From Flammulina velutipes (lineage: Eukaryota; Basidiomycota; Agaricomycetes; Agaricales; Physalacriaceae): a DNA stretch of 64,000 nt. Position numbers and translations under genes: made by a program. Below, piece after piece: positions 11,601 through 20,159 of the stretch. How positions within the stretch are numbered: position 1 is the first letter of the stretch; each line of letters begins with the position of its first letter. The stretch spans positions 1,178,001-1,242,000 of the forward strand of contig CM022371.1 of the NCBI GenBank assembly GCA_011800155.1. The letters are read 5' to 3'. The notes below the pieces were generated by a model. That model did not search any database. It worked only from the letters and a program-made list of their open reading frames with translations, and had not been told where the DNA came from.

Positions 11601-14600
11601 CAATGCCGACCCTGTCGTCGGAGGAGCCGTCTTGTGGGAGGGAAAGAAAGATACGTTTATTATCCCTGACGCTCGTCTCTGGACCATCGATGACATAGCT
11701 CCTGCCAAGGCGGCGACGAAGGACTTAGTCCTGACTGCCGCTGAGAGAGCTCAGTTTGAAGAGATGAAGGAGAGTGTTCTGGACGGCGCTCTGAGAAGAG
11801 GTCGTGGCGAGAAAAGGGCTTTTGGACGTACCCAGGCGTTCAAGATGGGAAAGACGGAAGAGAAAAAGAAGGCGGACGAGTGGTGGGGAGAATTCCAGAT
11901 GCAGAAGAAGAAGGCCAAGATCGTACACGCTTCGGCCGCTGCCTCTCCTTCCGGCATTTCTTCAACCACCGCGACTCACGCATCATCCTCGTCTGCGACC
12001 CCATCCTCGTCGTCCGCTATCGCATCCTCGTCGTCCGCTGTCGCATCCTCATCCAAAGATGCCGACGTCGATTTGATGGATTATGAGGACGACGGGACCA
12101 AGAAAGCCGCCGCCGTCAAACTCAACCCGAAGGCAAGCGCCTTCAAACCCGTTTAGGATCCTGCACAGCAGAATCCGGAGGGCGTATGTAACGTATCGGT
12201 CACTCATCATCATTCATCCCGTCATTCATACGATTCGCGCCCTCATCGCTCCCTTTTCACATCCCGACTGAGACTATTTCTATTTCTTATCATTTACGGA
12301 CTCCATAAAACCTTAAAACCATATACTATAAAAGCCATGTACTTCTAGCTAGTTACGGGACCCTTCCGAATAAAGACGTTTACAAACGGTCACCTGTCTG
12401 AATCGAACTGACGACCTTGTGTTGTTACCGCCTCAAACCGCGCTAACGCCACACTACGCCTGCGACTGCGACGACTGTGACGACTACGCCTGTGATTGCC
12501 ACTGCGACGACTGCGACGACTCTCCTAGGAGGATCACAACTGCGACACCTACGACTCCGACTCCGACGAAAACGATATGTGTCATCTATTTTCTTGCACG
12601 CACTTCTCAACACCTTGTCGTAATAGCTATGATCTAAGTGAGTATTGCATTCTGTCTTGACTCTTCCTTACACTAACCTTCCCCCAGGCCCTTAGTTGAT
12701 GCTACAGTGCGACAGCGTCTTCGCTCGCTCATCGCAACGCCTATGCTTGACATTCGCCACTACGCTTGCCACTGCGATATCCGCACTCACTCAGGATAGA
12801 GGAATGAGCTGGAGGTGAGCTGAAGGTAAATGGGATCGATGACTCTGATTACAGCAACGACGGCGACGACGCAATAGGCGCTCAGACGAAGGATCAGGAA
12901 CGTCACCCATGTATATGTGAAGTAGATACCTGCCCAATATACTCCCTTTCCATGTTATCCTGCATTTGAGACGTGTAGCGCTACAATAAGTGTCTGAAAT
13001 TGGACTCTACTATAGTCTATCATACGCCTCAGTGTATCCTACGTAAGTCTACGTAGAGTGCTGTAGTTGATATACTGTGCCTATGTAGGCCTACGTAAGG
13101 GGGTACCTGTCTACTTGGCTACCTGATCTATGTAACCCTACGTAGATCGGCATAGACAGGCAATTTTTTCCTGATGTATGCGCTCTTTCCGTTGTGACTG
13201 TTATATGTTCTCAATATTCATTAGGCCCTCTACTCTCTCTTACTGTAGGACCGACCACGGTCGTAGTTATAAACTCTTTCTCCAAGGCGAAAGAGATTTT
13301 GGATAAGAAAGGGCCAATTTACTCCTCCCGCCCGTACGTCGCCATGGCTGGGGGCCTAATGGGCTGGGAAAAGTCTACTGGGCTTCTCGTATACGGCGCG
13401 GCGTTCAAACAAACGAGGTCAGTCATCCTCCCGATTAATCACTTCAGTCTACTGAGGGTAATTTGTAGAAAACTTTTCCACCAAGAACTCGGGAGCGCCT
13501 CGGCGGTTAAGTCGTTCTGGCCCCAGGAAGAATCGCAAGCACGCAAATTTCTCGAGCTATGCACCGACAAACCCGAGCGTCTTGTGGACCACTGCTTCCA
13601 GTACGAGTTCTCGTGAGACCTCTTATCACGGAGTTGTAGCTGATGATGTACTCAGACACTCCGGTGCAATGATTCTACGAATTGCATACGGGTACGCTGC
13701 AGCGAATTACGACGATGAAATGATCGCCATGACAAACCATGCAATGGACACTTTCAACGCTGTCAGTGACAAGGAACCTATCAACCACGTTTAATTAATT
13801 CTCCGTCTTCAGGCTAGTAAACCAGGAGCGTTCCTTGTAAACCAGCTTCCCTTCCGTGAGCATTCTTACGACGCAGAGTTCTTGTTTTGATACTTACGTG
13901 TCATAGTTCAACACCTACCTGAATGGTTCCCGGGAGCTGCTTTCAAACGGATAGCGAGGGAATGGGCACCGCTGTATCTCGATATGGTGGACATACCGAT
14001 GAACTACGTCCGCGACCAATTAGTAAGCGTCGGCTGGCTAGTTTTATTTATTTCCTTGACGCTGACGTTGAACATTGTCTAGAAAGCTGGGACTGCCGAG
14101 GATTCATTTACTGCCAAATGGCTTAAGCGTGACTTATCCGCAGAAGACACAGACATTCTTCGCCATGCTTCTGGCGCTATGTTAGGTGGTAAGTGGAAGT
14201 CTACACTAGACTTTTGGCAATTGACTCATTACAACTGATAGCCGGCTCTGAGACTGTGAGTCAACCAAACCTCGAAAGCCTTTCTATGTTATTGACACCT
14301 TGGAAGACTGCCATCACTATCCACTGTTTCTTCCTCATGATGGCACGTTATCCCGAGGTACAAAGGAAAGCTCAAGCCGAAATTGTGGCTGTATGTGGAC
14401 GTGATAGGCTGCCGACGTTCACCGATCGCGAACATCTTCCCTATGTTGAGGCTGTGATAAAGGAAGTTACTAGGATGCATCCCTCGGTCCCTATCGGTAT
14501 GCCTAACTCCGCGTCTAGTTGAAGATAAAGTCAATATTCCCCACAGGTATCCCTCATACAACAATCGAGGACGATGTACATGACGGTTACTATATCCCCA

Positions 14601-16255
14601 AGGGTAGTGTTGTTTTTGCTAACATCTGGTGCGTTGGGGAAAGCTGTCGTGACACGCAGATTGTTGACTAGGGCCCCGTAAGAAAGCCCAGATACATAAT
14701 TTACCGTAAATTACCGCGAGATTTCGTCAAAGCCCTGGTAATTTACATGTAATTTACTGTAAAAAACCGTGGTCATGTGACTGTAATTGTGGCGCCGCCG
14801 TACCAGGAAAGCTTGAATTTTTTTTTCAACAAGGTCCCGGACGTGTCTCTTCCCACGGACATCTGTGTGCCATATCAGTTGATTTTTAGATCAAACAACC
14901 TGTTTACAGTCGAACACCCCATATGGAATAACGGGGTGTGGAATATTCCCCATATGGAATAGGATTCTGTGTCTCCCACGTCGGGAGGCGGGCATATTCC
15001 ATATTCCGTAGTTTGGCATATGGAATACAGTTTTAGACCAATATTCCATACGGGGGCGGTACTATATAAGTGGCAAGTCATTGTTTGTTGGCTCCGGAGT
15101 ACAATAAAATCAATTTCTGCATTGTTCAGCATGTTCTGAAGCCTATATAAGGTACAACCCGACCACGTACTCCACAACTCTACCATGGCCCACTTCCAAA
15201 GAGGGACCTGGAGTTTGCACTGCCACTTGCATACCACTGGCGGTTCTCTAGCAGAAGTCTGAAGATAGAGGAAGCAAATGTGCAAGTTTCAATGGATGAT
15301 TTCATCTAGTCTTCTAATATATATTTAATATACAAACGACTCAGTGATGTAAAATAAATGAAGTCCGAGAATTAATTGCGCCACATATCTCGACTGGAAT
15401 AATCGTCATATGGAATACAGTTGTGGGGGTCCCGACCGTATTCCATATGGGGTGTTCGACTGTATCTCACCAATTGCTGCATTTTAATGAATAAATCTGT
15501 CTTCCTGGTTTTCATTGGAGTCAATGGGCCATAGAATTAGAAAGTGACATTCTATAGTATGCATTTTTGTCATGGTGAAGGCTCCTGCCCCATATACAAA
15601 GACATGGCTGTGTGGTGCTACAGCAAAGGAAATTTATTTAGTGTGGCGCACCTCACGTGGTAGCATTAGCGGTAAATAACACCTCGAAATTCGGGGCCAT
15701 GTCATGTGATTATTTACACGTAATTTACAGTGTAAAAAACGGTAAAAAAGGGTGTTGGTAAATAAGTAGTCGTTTCTTCCGACACCCTATTGTTGACCTC
15801 CTGTTTTCAGGCAAATGGCTCGTGACCGTGAAGTCTACACCCGCCCTTACTCTTTTGATCCCGAACGATTCATGGGTCCCGAACCTCAGCAAGATCCCTA
15901 CGATCTCATCTTTGGCTTCGGTCGACGGTAAGCCTCGAAATTTCAACCCCTCAATCCGACACTTTAATACAGTCGCAGACTTTGCCCCGGTCGCCTTCTC
16001 GCTGACGCATCGCTTTTCATCACTATGGCTATGAGCTTGGCCACCTTCGATGTTTCGCTTGCGACTGACGATAAAGGTGTCCCCATTATTCCCGAGATCG
16101 AGCCTATGCCTGGAATTGTTAGGTCGGTCATCAGTCTTGTCTGTTTAGTCGCCGTCTTTATACTGACACTTCCTTTCAGCCAACTCAGGCCTTACAATGT
16201 CACATTGGCCTCACGTTTTTCTACGGAACAGCTAGACGAGCTAATCCGTCAGTAG
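2614..16255 (+). CDS. cytochrome P450 monooxygenase, 13 exons, introns carrying nested transposons
   Basis: Haem-thiolate monooxygenase, probably ER-anchored, substrate unknown. Exons by frame continuity: 2614-2794, 13225-13417, 13469-13600, 13656-13761, 13813-13855, 13907-14022, 14083-14188, 14242-14255, 14307-14496, 14547-14628, 15811-15927, 15979-16122 and 16180-16255, giving 499 residues, a normal P450 length. Visible: an N-terminal membrane helix followed by the Pro-rich hinge (KPPGPPGLPIIGN), the I-helix AGSET, the K-helix ExxR (EVTR), the PERF motif, and the haem-binding loop FGFGRRLCPGR with the cysteine ligand. All exons join in frame without stops. Introns 1 (about 10.4 kb) and 10 (about 1.2 kb) are swollen by transposons; the others are about 50 nt. 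It resembles the fungal CYP64/O-methylsterigmatocystin-oxidoreductase-like group. No other secondary-metabolism gene lies nearby. Whether the 10.4-kb intron is spliced is unknown. Confidence 0.85.
3046..3092. repeat. perfect 16-bp inverted repeat (hairpin)
   Basis: GGCACTGGGCGGCGAC at 3046-3061 is repeated as its exact reverse complement at 3077-3092, separated by 15 nt. The stem is GC-rich and would be a very stable hairpin in RNA or single-stranded DNA. It lies inside the TA-flanked transposon, left of the chromovirus. Confidence 0.85.
3598..3678. repeat. GAC/GAACGAC-type trinucleotide-rich tract
   Basis: A run of GAC units that drifts into AACGACGACG repeats. Related CGACTGCGACGACTACG units continue on both sides of the chromovirus insertion (about 3780-3838 and 12454-12560), showing that the LTR element landed in a simple-sequence stretch of the older transposon. 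Confidence 0.8.
3839..4105 (+). repeat. 5' LTR (267 bp)
   Basis: Begins TG and ends CA and matches the 3' LTR over its full 267 bp. It contains a TATAAAAG box near 3979 and an AATAAA-like signal near 4021, consistent with U3 and R functions. On the complementary strand its last 65 nt look tRNA-like, with a GTTCGATTC B-box inside a near-perfect T-arm. Confidence 0.95.
4251..9446 (+). pseudogene. gag-pol first part: gag, zinc knuckle, protease, reverse transcriptase, truncated RNase H
   Basis: Open frame of 1731 residues. The N-terminal third is acidic, low-complexity gag-like sequence. A CCHC zinc knuckle (CFKCHEKGHMSRNC) lies near residue 830. A retropepsin-type active site (LVDSGS) lies near residue 1198. 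Reverse transcriptase carries the catalytic YLDD near residue 1521. RNase H begins with its first Asp (VVTDASYTG) near residue 1672 and keeps the following Glu, but the frame then stops at 9446, before the remaining catalytic Asp residues. The protein fragment therefore lacks a working RNase H, and the downstream integrase is in another frame. I count this copy as defective in cis. Confidence 0.9.
9388..11355 (+). pseudogene. pol second part: integrase and chromodomain
   Basis: This open frame follows the RNase H break in a different reading frame. It shows an integrase zinc-binding HHCC module (His pair near 9905-9925, CxxC near 10008-10022), then the catalytic DDE core (Asp in GIDFVGPLP, Asp in ISDRDS, Glu in DGSTERANRT), and a chromodomain-like segment near 11010-11150 with aromatic cage-type residues (WKVDRIV, ILWSSGDKTWF). 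Chromodomains of this lineage direct integration toward modified histones in other fungi. The frame continues without a stop into the accessory segment. The first residues, upstream of about 9450, are out-of-frame RNase H sequence and not a true start. Confidence 0.85.
11356..12156 (+). CDS. accessory third coding region of the chromovirus (unknown function)
   Basis: A 266-residue reading frame beginning with its own ATG and running in frame with integrase. Just upstream are a TATAAA (about 11278) and a long CT-rich tract ending at the ATG, the usual look of a fungal core promoter and leader, whereas the intervening translated residues look non-coding. The product starts MPKPVSNDQLL, has a globular N-terminal part of about 110 residues, a charged Lys/Glu-rich middle, a Ser/Ala-rich repeat near 12000-12060, and an acidic C-terminus. 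I do not recognise it. It could be a transduced host gene, an accessory gene of the element, or simply a C-terminal extension of integrase. Confidence 0.5.
   Translation: MPKPVSNDQLLVQERLGKLTYFAPFSADAIIVRDPRSKEPQMFAREQLIRIAQQGRAASSGELTDLSQINLVHGFNFVGRAINADPVVGGAVLWEGKKDTFIIPDARLWTIDDIAPAKAATKDLVLTAAERAQFEEMKESVLDGALRRGRGEKRAFGRTQAFKMGKTEEKKKADEWWGEFQMQKKKAKIVHASAAASPSGISSTTATHASSSSATPSSSSAIASSSSAVASSSKDADVDLMDYEDDGTKKAAAVKLNPKASAFKPV
12187..12453 (+). repeat. 3' LTR (267 bp)
   Basis: Same sequence as the 5' LTR by eye, ends TG...CA, followed by the second copy of the 5-bp target duplication. A short purine-rich patch (GGAGGG) lies just upstream and may be a weak polypurine tract. Confidence 0.95.
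14669..15789. mobile_element. hAT-like MITE in P450 intron 10
   Basis: Flanked by an exact 8-bp duplication TTGTTGAC (14661-14668 and 15790-15797), the hAT signature. The termini are imperfect inverted repeats starting TAGGG (left TAGGGCCCCGTAAGAAA; right end on the complement TAGGGTGTCGGAAGAAA). Subterminal zones carry repeated AATTTAC/GTAAAT motifs. There is no transposase frame, so it is non-autonomous. Removing the 1121-bp element and one duplication leaves an intron of about 53 nt. Confidence 0.82.
14907..15462. mobile_element. TA-flanked MITE nested in the hAT-like element
   Basis: A 24-bp perfect terminal inverted repeat begins CAGTCGAACACCCCATATGG. Each end is followed by TA (14905-14906 and 15463-15464), pointing to a Tc1/mariner-type mobile unit of 556 bp. 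The motif CATATGGAATA, a half of the palindrome TATTCCATATGGAATA, recurs several times inside. Two TATATAA-like boxes occur near 15063 and 15145, but no open frame of substance. Confidence 0.8.
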
Positions 16256-16732
16256 GTATCTCTCCTTCGGAGTAGAGTCTTTCTTTTACGCATTGAAGTA
16301 TATATCTTACGTTTTCATACTTTTGAGTTATCTATAATCAATTGCCAGCTCGATCTTGATTCTATTCAGACTCGATTGAGTAATTTTGACAGCATGCAAT
16401 CGGTCCTTTCATTTTACCCCGCTTGTATCATTTGATTGTCGCCCGATTTTCTTGGTTCATTCACTCATATCCATTGCCGCGCGAAGAGCCAGTCGGAGTA
16501 GGCAACTCGTCGACACATGCCTCTGAAGCGAGAATCGGGCGATAAGGAATGAGAAACTATGTATATCTTTTTCTCTCAATGCGATTTTGAGCAATCATAG
16601 CGTCTTCAACTCTGTAACTTGTTCATCGGCAAACTGCAAGCGTGGGAAAAGAATCAAGGGACGGTATGTTGTCCCAAACAGGTGCAACGTCATCCCAGCA
16701 AAATTGGGAACGTACTTTACCCAGAAACGACC
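16256..16732. other. intergenic region between P450 and CBM48 gene
   Basis: Probably holds the P450 3' end and the promoter of the downstream gene. The only structure I see is a spaced inverted repeat: TCGCCCGATT near 16434 and AATCGGGCGA near 16534, with about 90 nt between. No coding sequence is supported. Confidence 0.5.
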
Positions 16733-18324
16733 ATGAAAGACCTTCACGAAATTACTTTCCAATGGTATTCGCTTCCCTTTCTTATCTGTTCACTTCTAAC
16801 ACTTCTCGAAGGCCACATCCCGAGCCAAACCATGTAATCGTCACTGGAACATTCGACCAAGTGAGCCATACCTTGAAGTTAATTAGTATTTGAGCTTACC
16901 ATGCGTCGAACTCAGTGGTCGTCTTCCATTACTCTTTCGAGGGAAGGAAATGGGTTCAAAGCTACGACGACGATCCCTTGGGACGAGAAAATATCATACA
17001 AGTACATCGTCGACGGGAATTGGACAACCGCGTCCGATCAACCAACAGAAACGGACAACGCTGGAAACGTCAACAATGTTTATACTTCACCCTCCAAGCC
17101 TCCACCGCCCGTCGTGGAGGCTCCCCCTCCCGTTCTTGAGACGGTTGAGCTTGCGAAGGTCGAAGAAGCGCCAGAACTGAGTGCGAACGGCCATGCTGCG
17201 AGTACGGGTGGTAAGCCTGATGACACAGTTGGTGGGGTGACTATTCCTCAAGTCATTACAGACGTCTTGAGTACGGTAGCGGCGACGGAGGGCACAACTT
17301 CTGGCTTTGGTTATGTGGCGTCCGGCGTAGGCGCGGCCATCCAGGCGGTCGTCGGTGTGGACCCTATAAATGGTGAAAAGGTGCGTATTCCCTTTCTGAC
17401 ACGATTAGTGGCCTGAACATGTCCCAGGTCTCTGCTGAAGAGCCCACTTCAAAAGAAGAACCGACCCTTGCGCCAGCATCAGAGCCTGAAGCTGCACCTG
17501 CGTCTCTTCCCCCAGCTCCTGCGGTAGGTACGATAGTTCCCATCACCATCGTACCCGTCAACGCTTCAGAAAACAACCATGCCGCCACGAACGAGACACT
17601 TCCCGGAAGCGAATCTCCGTCTACGCACGAACCTGCAAAACCTGTCACTGGCTCTTCATCAGTTCCTGAGCTGCCCTCTCCATTGGAGCTACCGCCTACG
17701 AACGGTACTGCTGCGCTCACCTTGAAAGCCGCTGTCATCGAGGTCTCTGAAGCCTCTCCTCCAACGGCGACTGAGCCCGTTCCACCCGTTCTTCTAGAAA
17801 GCCAAGTAGAGGAAGTCCAAGCTCTTCCTGCAGAGGTGATTCCTACCTTGGCTGACGTGCCGGTGACTCAGCCAGAGGAACCCAAAGAAGTTCTGGCTGC
17901 CGCCCCAGCCATTACTCAAGTCGACAAACCTGCTGTACATCCTATTGAGACAGCGCCTATCACGCCACAGGCCAGTACCACTCTTCCCGCGCCAATCGAG
18001 ACGGAGACGAAGCCCGTTGACGCAGAACCCGCCGCCACCAACGGTACGAAGGAAGAGGCAAGGCCAGCGACGCCAACACCCATAACGGAAGCCAAACCGA
18101 CGGAATCCAGTCCAGGCCCAAGCGCTCCAACCACGCCCGTCAAATCCTCCATATCCCACATATTCCCTTCCTCAGGATCCCCGGATTCTGCCAAGACGTC
18201 CCCGTCTGGTACCACCGCCTCAAGGAAGAAGAGGCAGTCGATATTTGGGAAGATCCACCTCAAGAACATATTCTCGAGTGACAAGAAGGAGAAGGACGAG
18301 AAGACGAAGAAGGGGAAGCCTTGA
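16733..18324 (+). CDS. CBM48 (AMPK-type glycogen-binding) protein, Crp1/Mdg1-like
   Basis: Four exons: 16733-16764, 16812-16860, 16916-17380 and 17428-18324, giving 480 residues. The start ATG is chosen because exon 1 splices so that its final Trp codon precedes PHPEPNHVIVTGTFDQW, the beginning of an early-set/CBM48 domain. The domain spans about residues 8-90 and ends with the typical ETDxxGNVNNVY. The remainder is Pro/Ala/Glu/Thr-rich and disordered, with a basic C-terminus (KKRQSIFGKIHLKN followed by Lys/Glu). In yeast, Mdg1 and Crp1 have this layout and are linked to pheromone signalling and cruciform DNA binding. The biochemical role here is unknown. Sugar binding is inferred from the fold only. 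Confidence 0.85.
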
Positions 18325-18572
18325 TCACTTTTTAACCTCTACACTCTTGATTGATATTTTGGTGAACACCATAAACACGCTCTCTTCTTTTTGGTTATAT
18401 CCTATTTATCTTGTTGGACTTCTAGACATTGTCCTTCTCACCTACTTGTTGATTCTCTGTAAATGTAGTTTCTCCTTGTGATATGACACTGTCTGTGTGC
18501 AATTTATCATTTTATGTGGTTCGTGTATAGCAAGGATTGTGCTATCCTGCTGTTATCTCTGCGTAATGATAA

Positions 18573-18735
18573 AATCGTTGATACCGGGCGTTAATGTGGT
18601 TCGGTTTGCTCCGGATAAAGCGCATATGATAATGTATACTTCGTTTCTAATTCTATGGTAGCGAGATATGGAGATGGCAAGTAAAGAACCCGAGCTAGGG
18701 AGCTGTTGGATGTTTGTAAAAACTGTAGGAAGGTT
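18573..18735 (+). repeat. left arm of an imperfect inverted repeat flanking the kinase-like pair
   Basis: About 160 bp that matches, on the opposite strand and with several indels, the segment 21674-21870. Shared blocks include ATACCGGGCGT, TGTGGTTCG, TGGTAGCGAGATATG and CGAGCTAGGGAGCTG. It sits downstream of the CBM48 gene and ends about 25 bp beyond the splice donor of kinase-like pseudogene A. Confidence 0.75.
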
Positions 18736-18761
18736 AAGCATCTTGTCGAGGGATAGATGAT

Positions 18762-19490
18762 TCACCGTAGACTCTCTCGAGTCGCTGCAGGCTCTTTATA
18801 TCTCCCGTAATACTGTTCGCCCAGTTTTTCTAGCACGAAGATGGCTATGAGCGGTTTGTCGGCGGAAGGGCGCCATGTGACCCAAACCGCGTCCGTCTTG
18901 AATCCCTGTTCGTCCGTGTACTCGTGCATCCGAACATCGTCCTCCAACCAGTCCTCGGAGGTCATGCAGTCGAGCATCTTGACTTTTAAAGGGGGAAACT
19001 TGGAGGCGAGCCATGGCTCAACACTATCACGTCGTAGCGTTCTTGCACTCCGATAGACATGTAGTGAAGAGCCCGTAACATCTCGCAGTGGATGTCCCTT
19101 GCCGTTCTCCTAGCTGTTCATAGAACCACGCCTCCCGCGCTAAACTCCGAGCGAAGGTAGGTTTCGCCACCTTTATACATACCTCGGAAGGTAGAGAGCT
19201 GGAGATATCGGCGCCAGAGGCATCTGTGGCAGCTTCGACGCGTGCGGTGTAGGCCATTCCAATGCGACCTTCACCAATAAACTTGTCCAAAGAAATAACG
19301 AGCTGGCTATCATCGGAGACGACAGGTTGGGATGCCCAGGTTTTGACCGTAGGAGGGAGAGATTTTCCAGTCTTTGTGTGGCGGCAGGCAGGGAAAGACA
19401 TGGAGGCGTTTAATTTGAGGGGAACTGAACATAATCGTCGGAGTCGTCCGTGAGAGCACACTTGTGTAGAATGACAGAGCCAAAAGCGAC
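18762..19490 (-). pseudogene. kinase-like family copy A (pseudogene)
   Basis: Same family as the genes at 20160-21215, 51542-52592 and 54089-55137. The N-terminal part (start near 19490), the Gly-rich loop FIGEGRIGMAY, the lysine motif EVCIKVAK, the helix-C segment LAREAWFYEQL and the hinge-like LEKLGEQYYG are all recognisable. At least two frame breaks are present: one near 19425, upstream of the VPLKLNAS segment, and one near 19030, after SECKNAT with adjacent stops. The first exon ends at an apparently intact donor (CG followed by GTGAAT, about 18767), but the second exon with the catalytic loop is absent and the inverted-repeat arm begins instead. It is a dead copy. Confidence 0.85.
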
Positions 19491-19709
19491 CATTGGATGA
19501 AAGAACTTAGAAGGGCGCGTCGCGTAAAAGATGAGTTCGAAGAGATTTGAAATTCCGCGAACCTACAAACTCAAGCTTAATTGAGGCATGTGTCCCACGG
19601 GCCCTCGGCAGGCAATTCCTGATATGGATCCACCAACATTGCCTGCAAGTATAACTATCCACGGCTGCCTTCTCTCTGCACAGGACAACTCGCTGTCACC
19701 ACTCTGCTA

Positions 19710-20033
19710 GTGTATCCGCCTTTCCCCTCTTATCGTCGCTCGATAGAGGAATCCCCACTTCTGCCGAAGGTCATTGGGCTGCTCGCCCTATCAGCAATGG
19801 CGCTGGTCATCTATTGGCCTTGCCTATTCTGCATGTTTCGAGCATTCTTCGGTTTCATTAGACAAGTCCCACAGCCTTCCGGGATCCCCACCATTCCCAC
19901 TGGCAGCGAACTCTTAGTCTCTCGCAGACCTACAATACTACTCACTGACACTCCCCCCGAACGTACAGCTTTCTTCAGCCCAAGAAGGATGGTTCTCAAT
20001 CTTGGCTCAATTGTGGCGTGGATAGGTGTATGA
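19710..20033 (+). CDS. possible small membrane protein exon (hypothetical)
   Basis: An open stretch of about 107 codons with one hydrophobic segment (GLLALSAMALVIYWPCLFCMF) and a Pro-rich, Arg-containing tail. It has no upstream ATG in the immediate frame, so it could only be a terminal exon or a chance frame. It lies between kinase-like copies A and B on the opposite strand. I do not recognise a family. Listed only because nothing else occupies this interval. Confidence 0.15.
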   Translation: MYPPFPSYRRSIEESPLLPKVIGLLALSAMALVIYWPCLFCMFRAFFGFIRQVPQPSGIPTIPTGSELLVSRRPTILLTDTPPERTAFFSPRRMVLNLGSIVAWIGV

Positions 20034-20159
20034 TTCAACTCAACGAGAATAGCAGTGAACTAATATTCATAAGATATCTGATCTGGTACGTTTAGATTGA
20101 AATCGTCTCCTGTACACGCAGATACTGTAGCAAACTACAAATCAGAAAAGTAAAACTCC

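Larger units (their letters stand above)
3839..12453 (+). mobile_element. Ty3/gypsy LTR retrotransposon, chromovirus lineage, internally deleted
   Basis: Complete LTR-to-LTR insertion of 8615 bp with a 5-bp target duplication CTACG (3834-3838 and 12454-12458). Order of coding domains is gag with zinc knuckle, protease, reverse transcriptase, partial RNase H, integrase and chromodomain, which is the Ty3/gypsy order with the chromovirus-specific C-terminal chromodomain. The two LTRs appear identical by eye, so insertion was recent. The pol frame is broken near 9446, where the second half of RNase H is absent. An extra coding segment follows the chromodomain. The element sits inside the TA-flanked transposon in P450 intron 1. 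Confidence 0.92.
2798..13176. mobile_element. TA-flanked DNA transposon (non-autonomous) in P450 intron 1, itself split by a chromovirus
   Basis: The two ends are inverted copies of CATCAGGAAAAA, each flanked by the dinucleotide TA (2796-2797 and 13177-13178), as expected for a Tc1/mariner-type or other TA-targeting element. Both subterminal zones (about 2830-2950 and 13030-13150) carry several copies of the palindrome-like CTACGTAG/TACGTA motif, which is typical of transposase-binding subterminal repeats. Subtracting the inserted LTR element and its 5-bp duplication leaves about 1.76 kb. No transposase frame is visible, so it is non-autonomous. Superfamily assignment is an inference from the TA duplication only. 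Confidence 0.7.

Noticed and set aside
15971..15978. Earlier acceptor (ATACAG) for the haem-binding exon of the P450
   Set aside because: It would insert two extra residues and disrupt FxxGxRxCxG spacing; the acceptor TCGCAG gives a canonical haem loop.
2614..18324. P450 plus neighbours as a secondary-metabolite gene cluster
   Set aside because: No synthase, terpene cyclase, transferase or pathway regulator is nearby; the next gene is a CBM48 protein.
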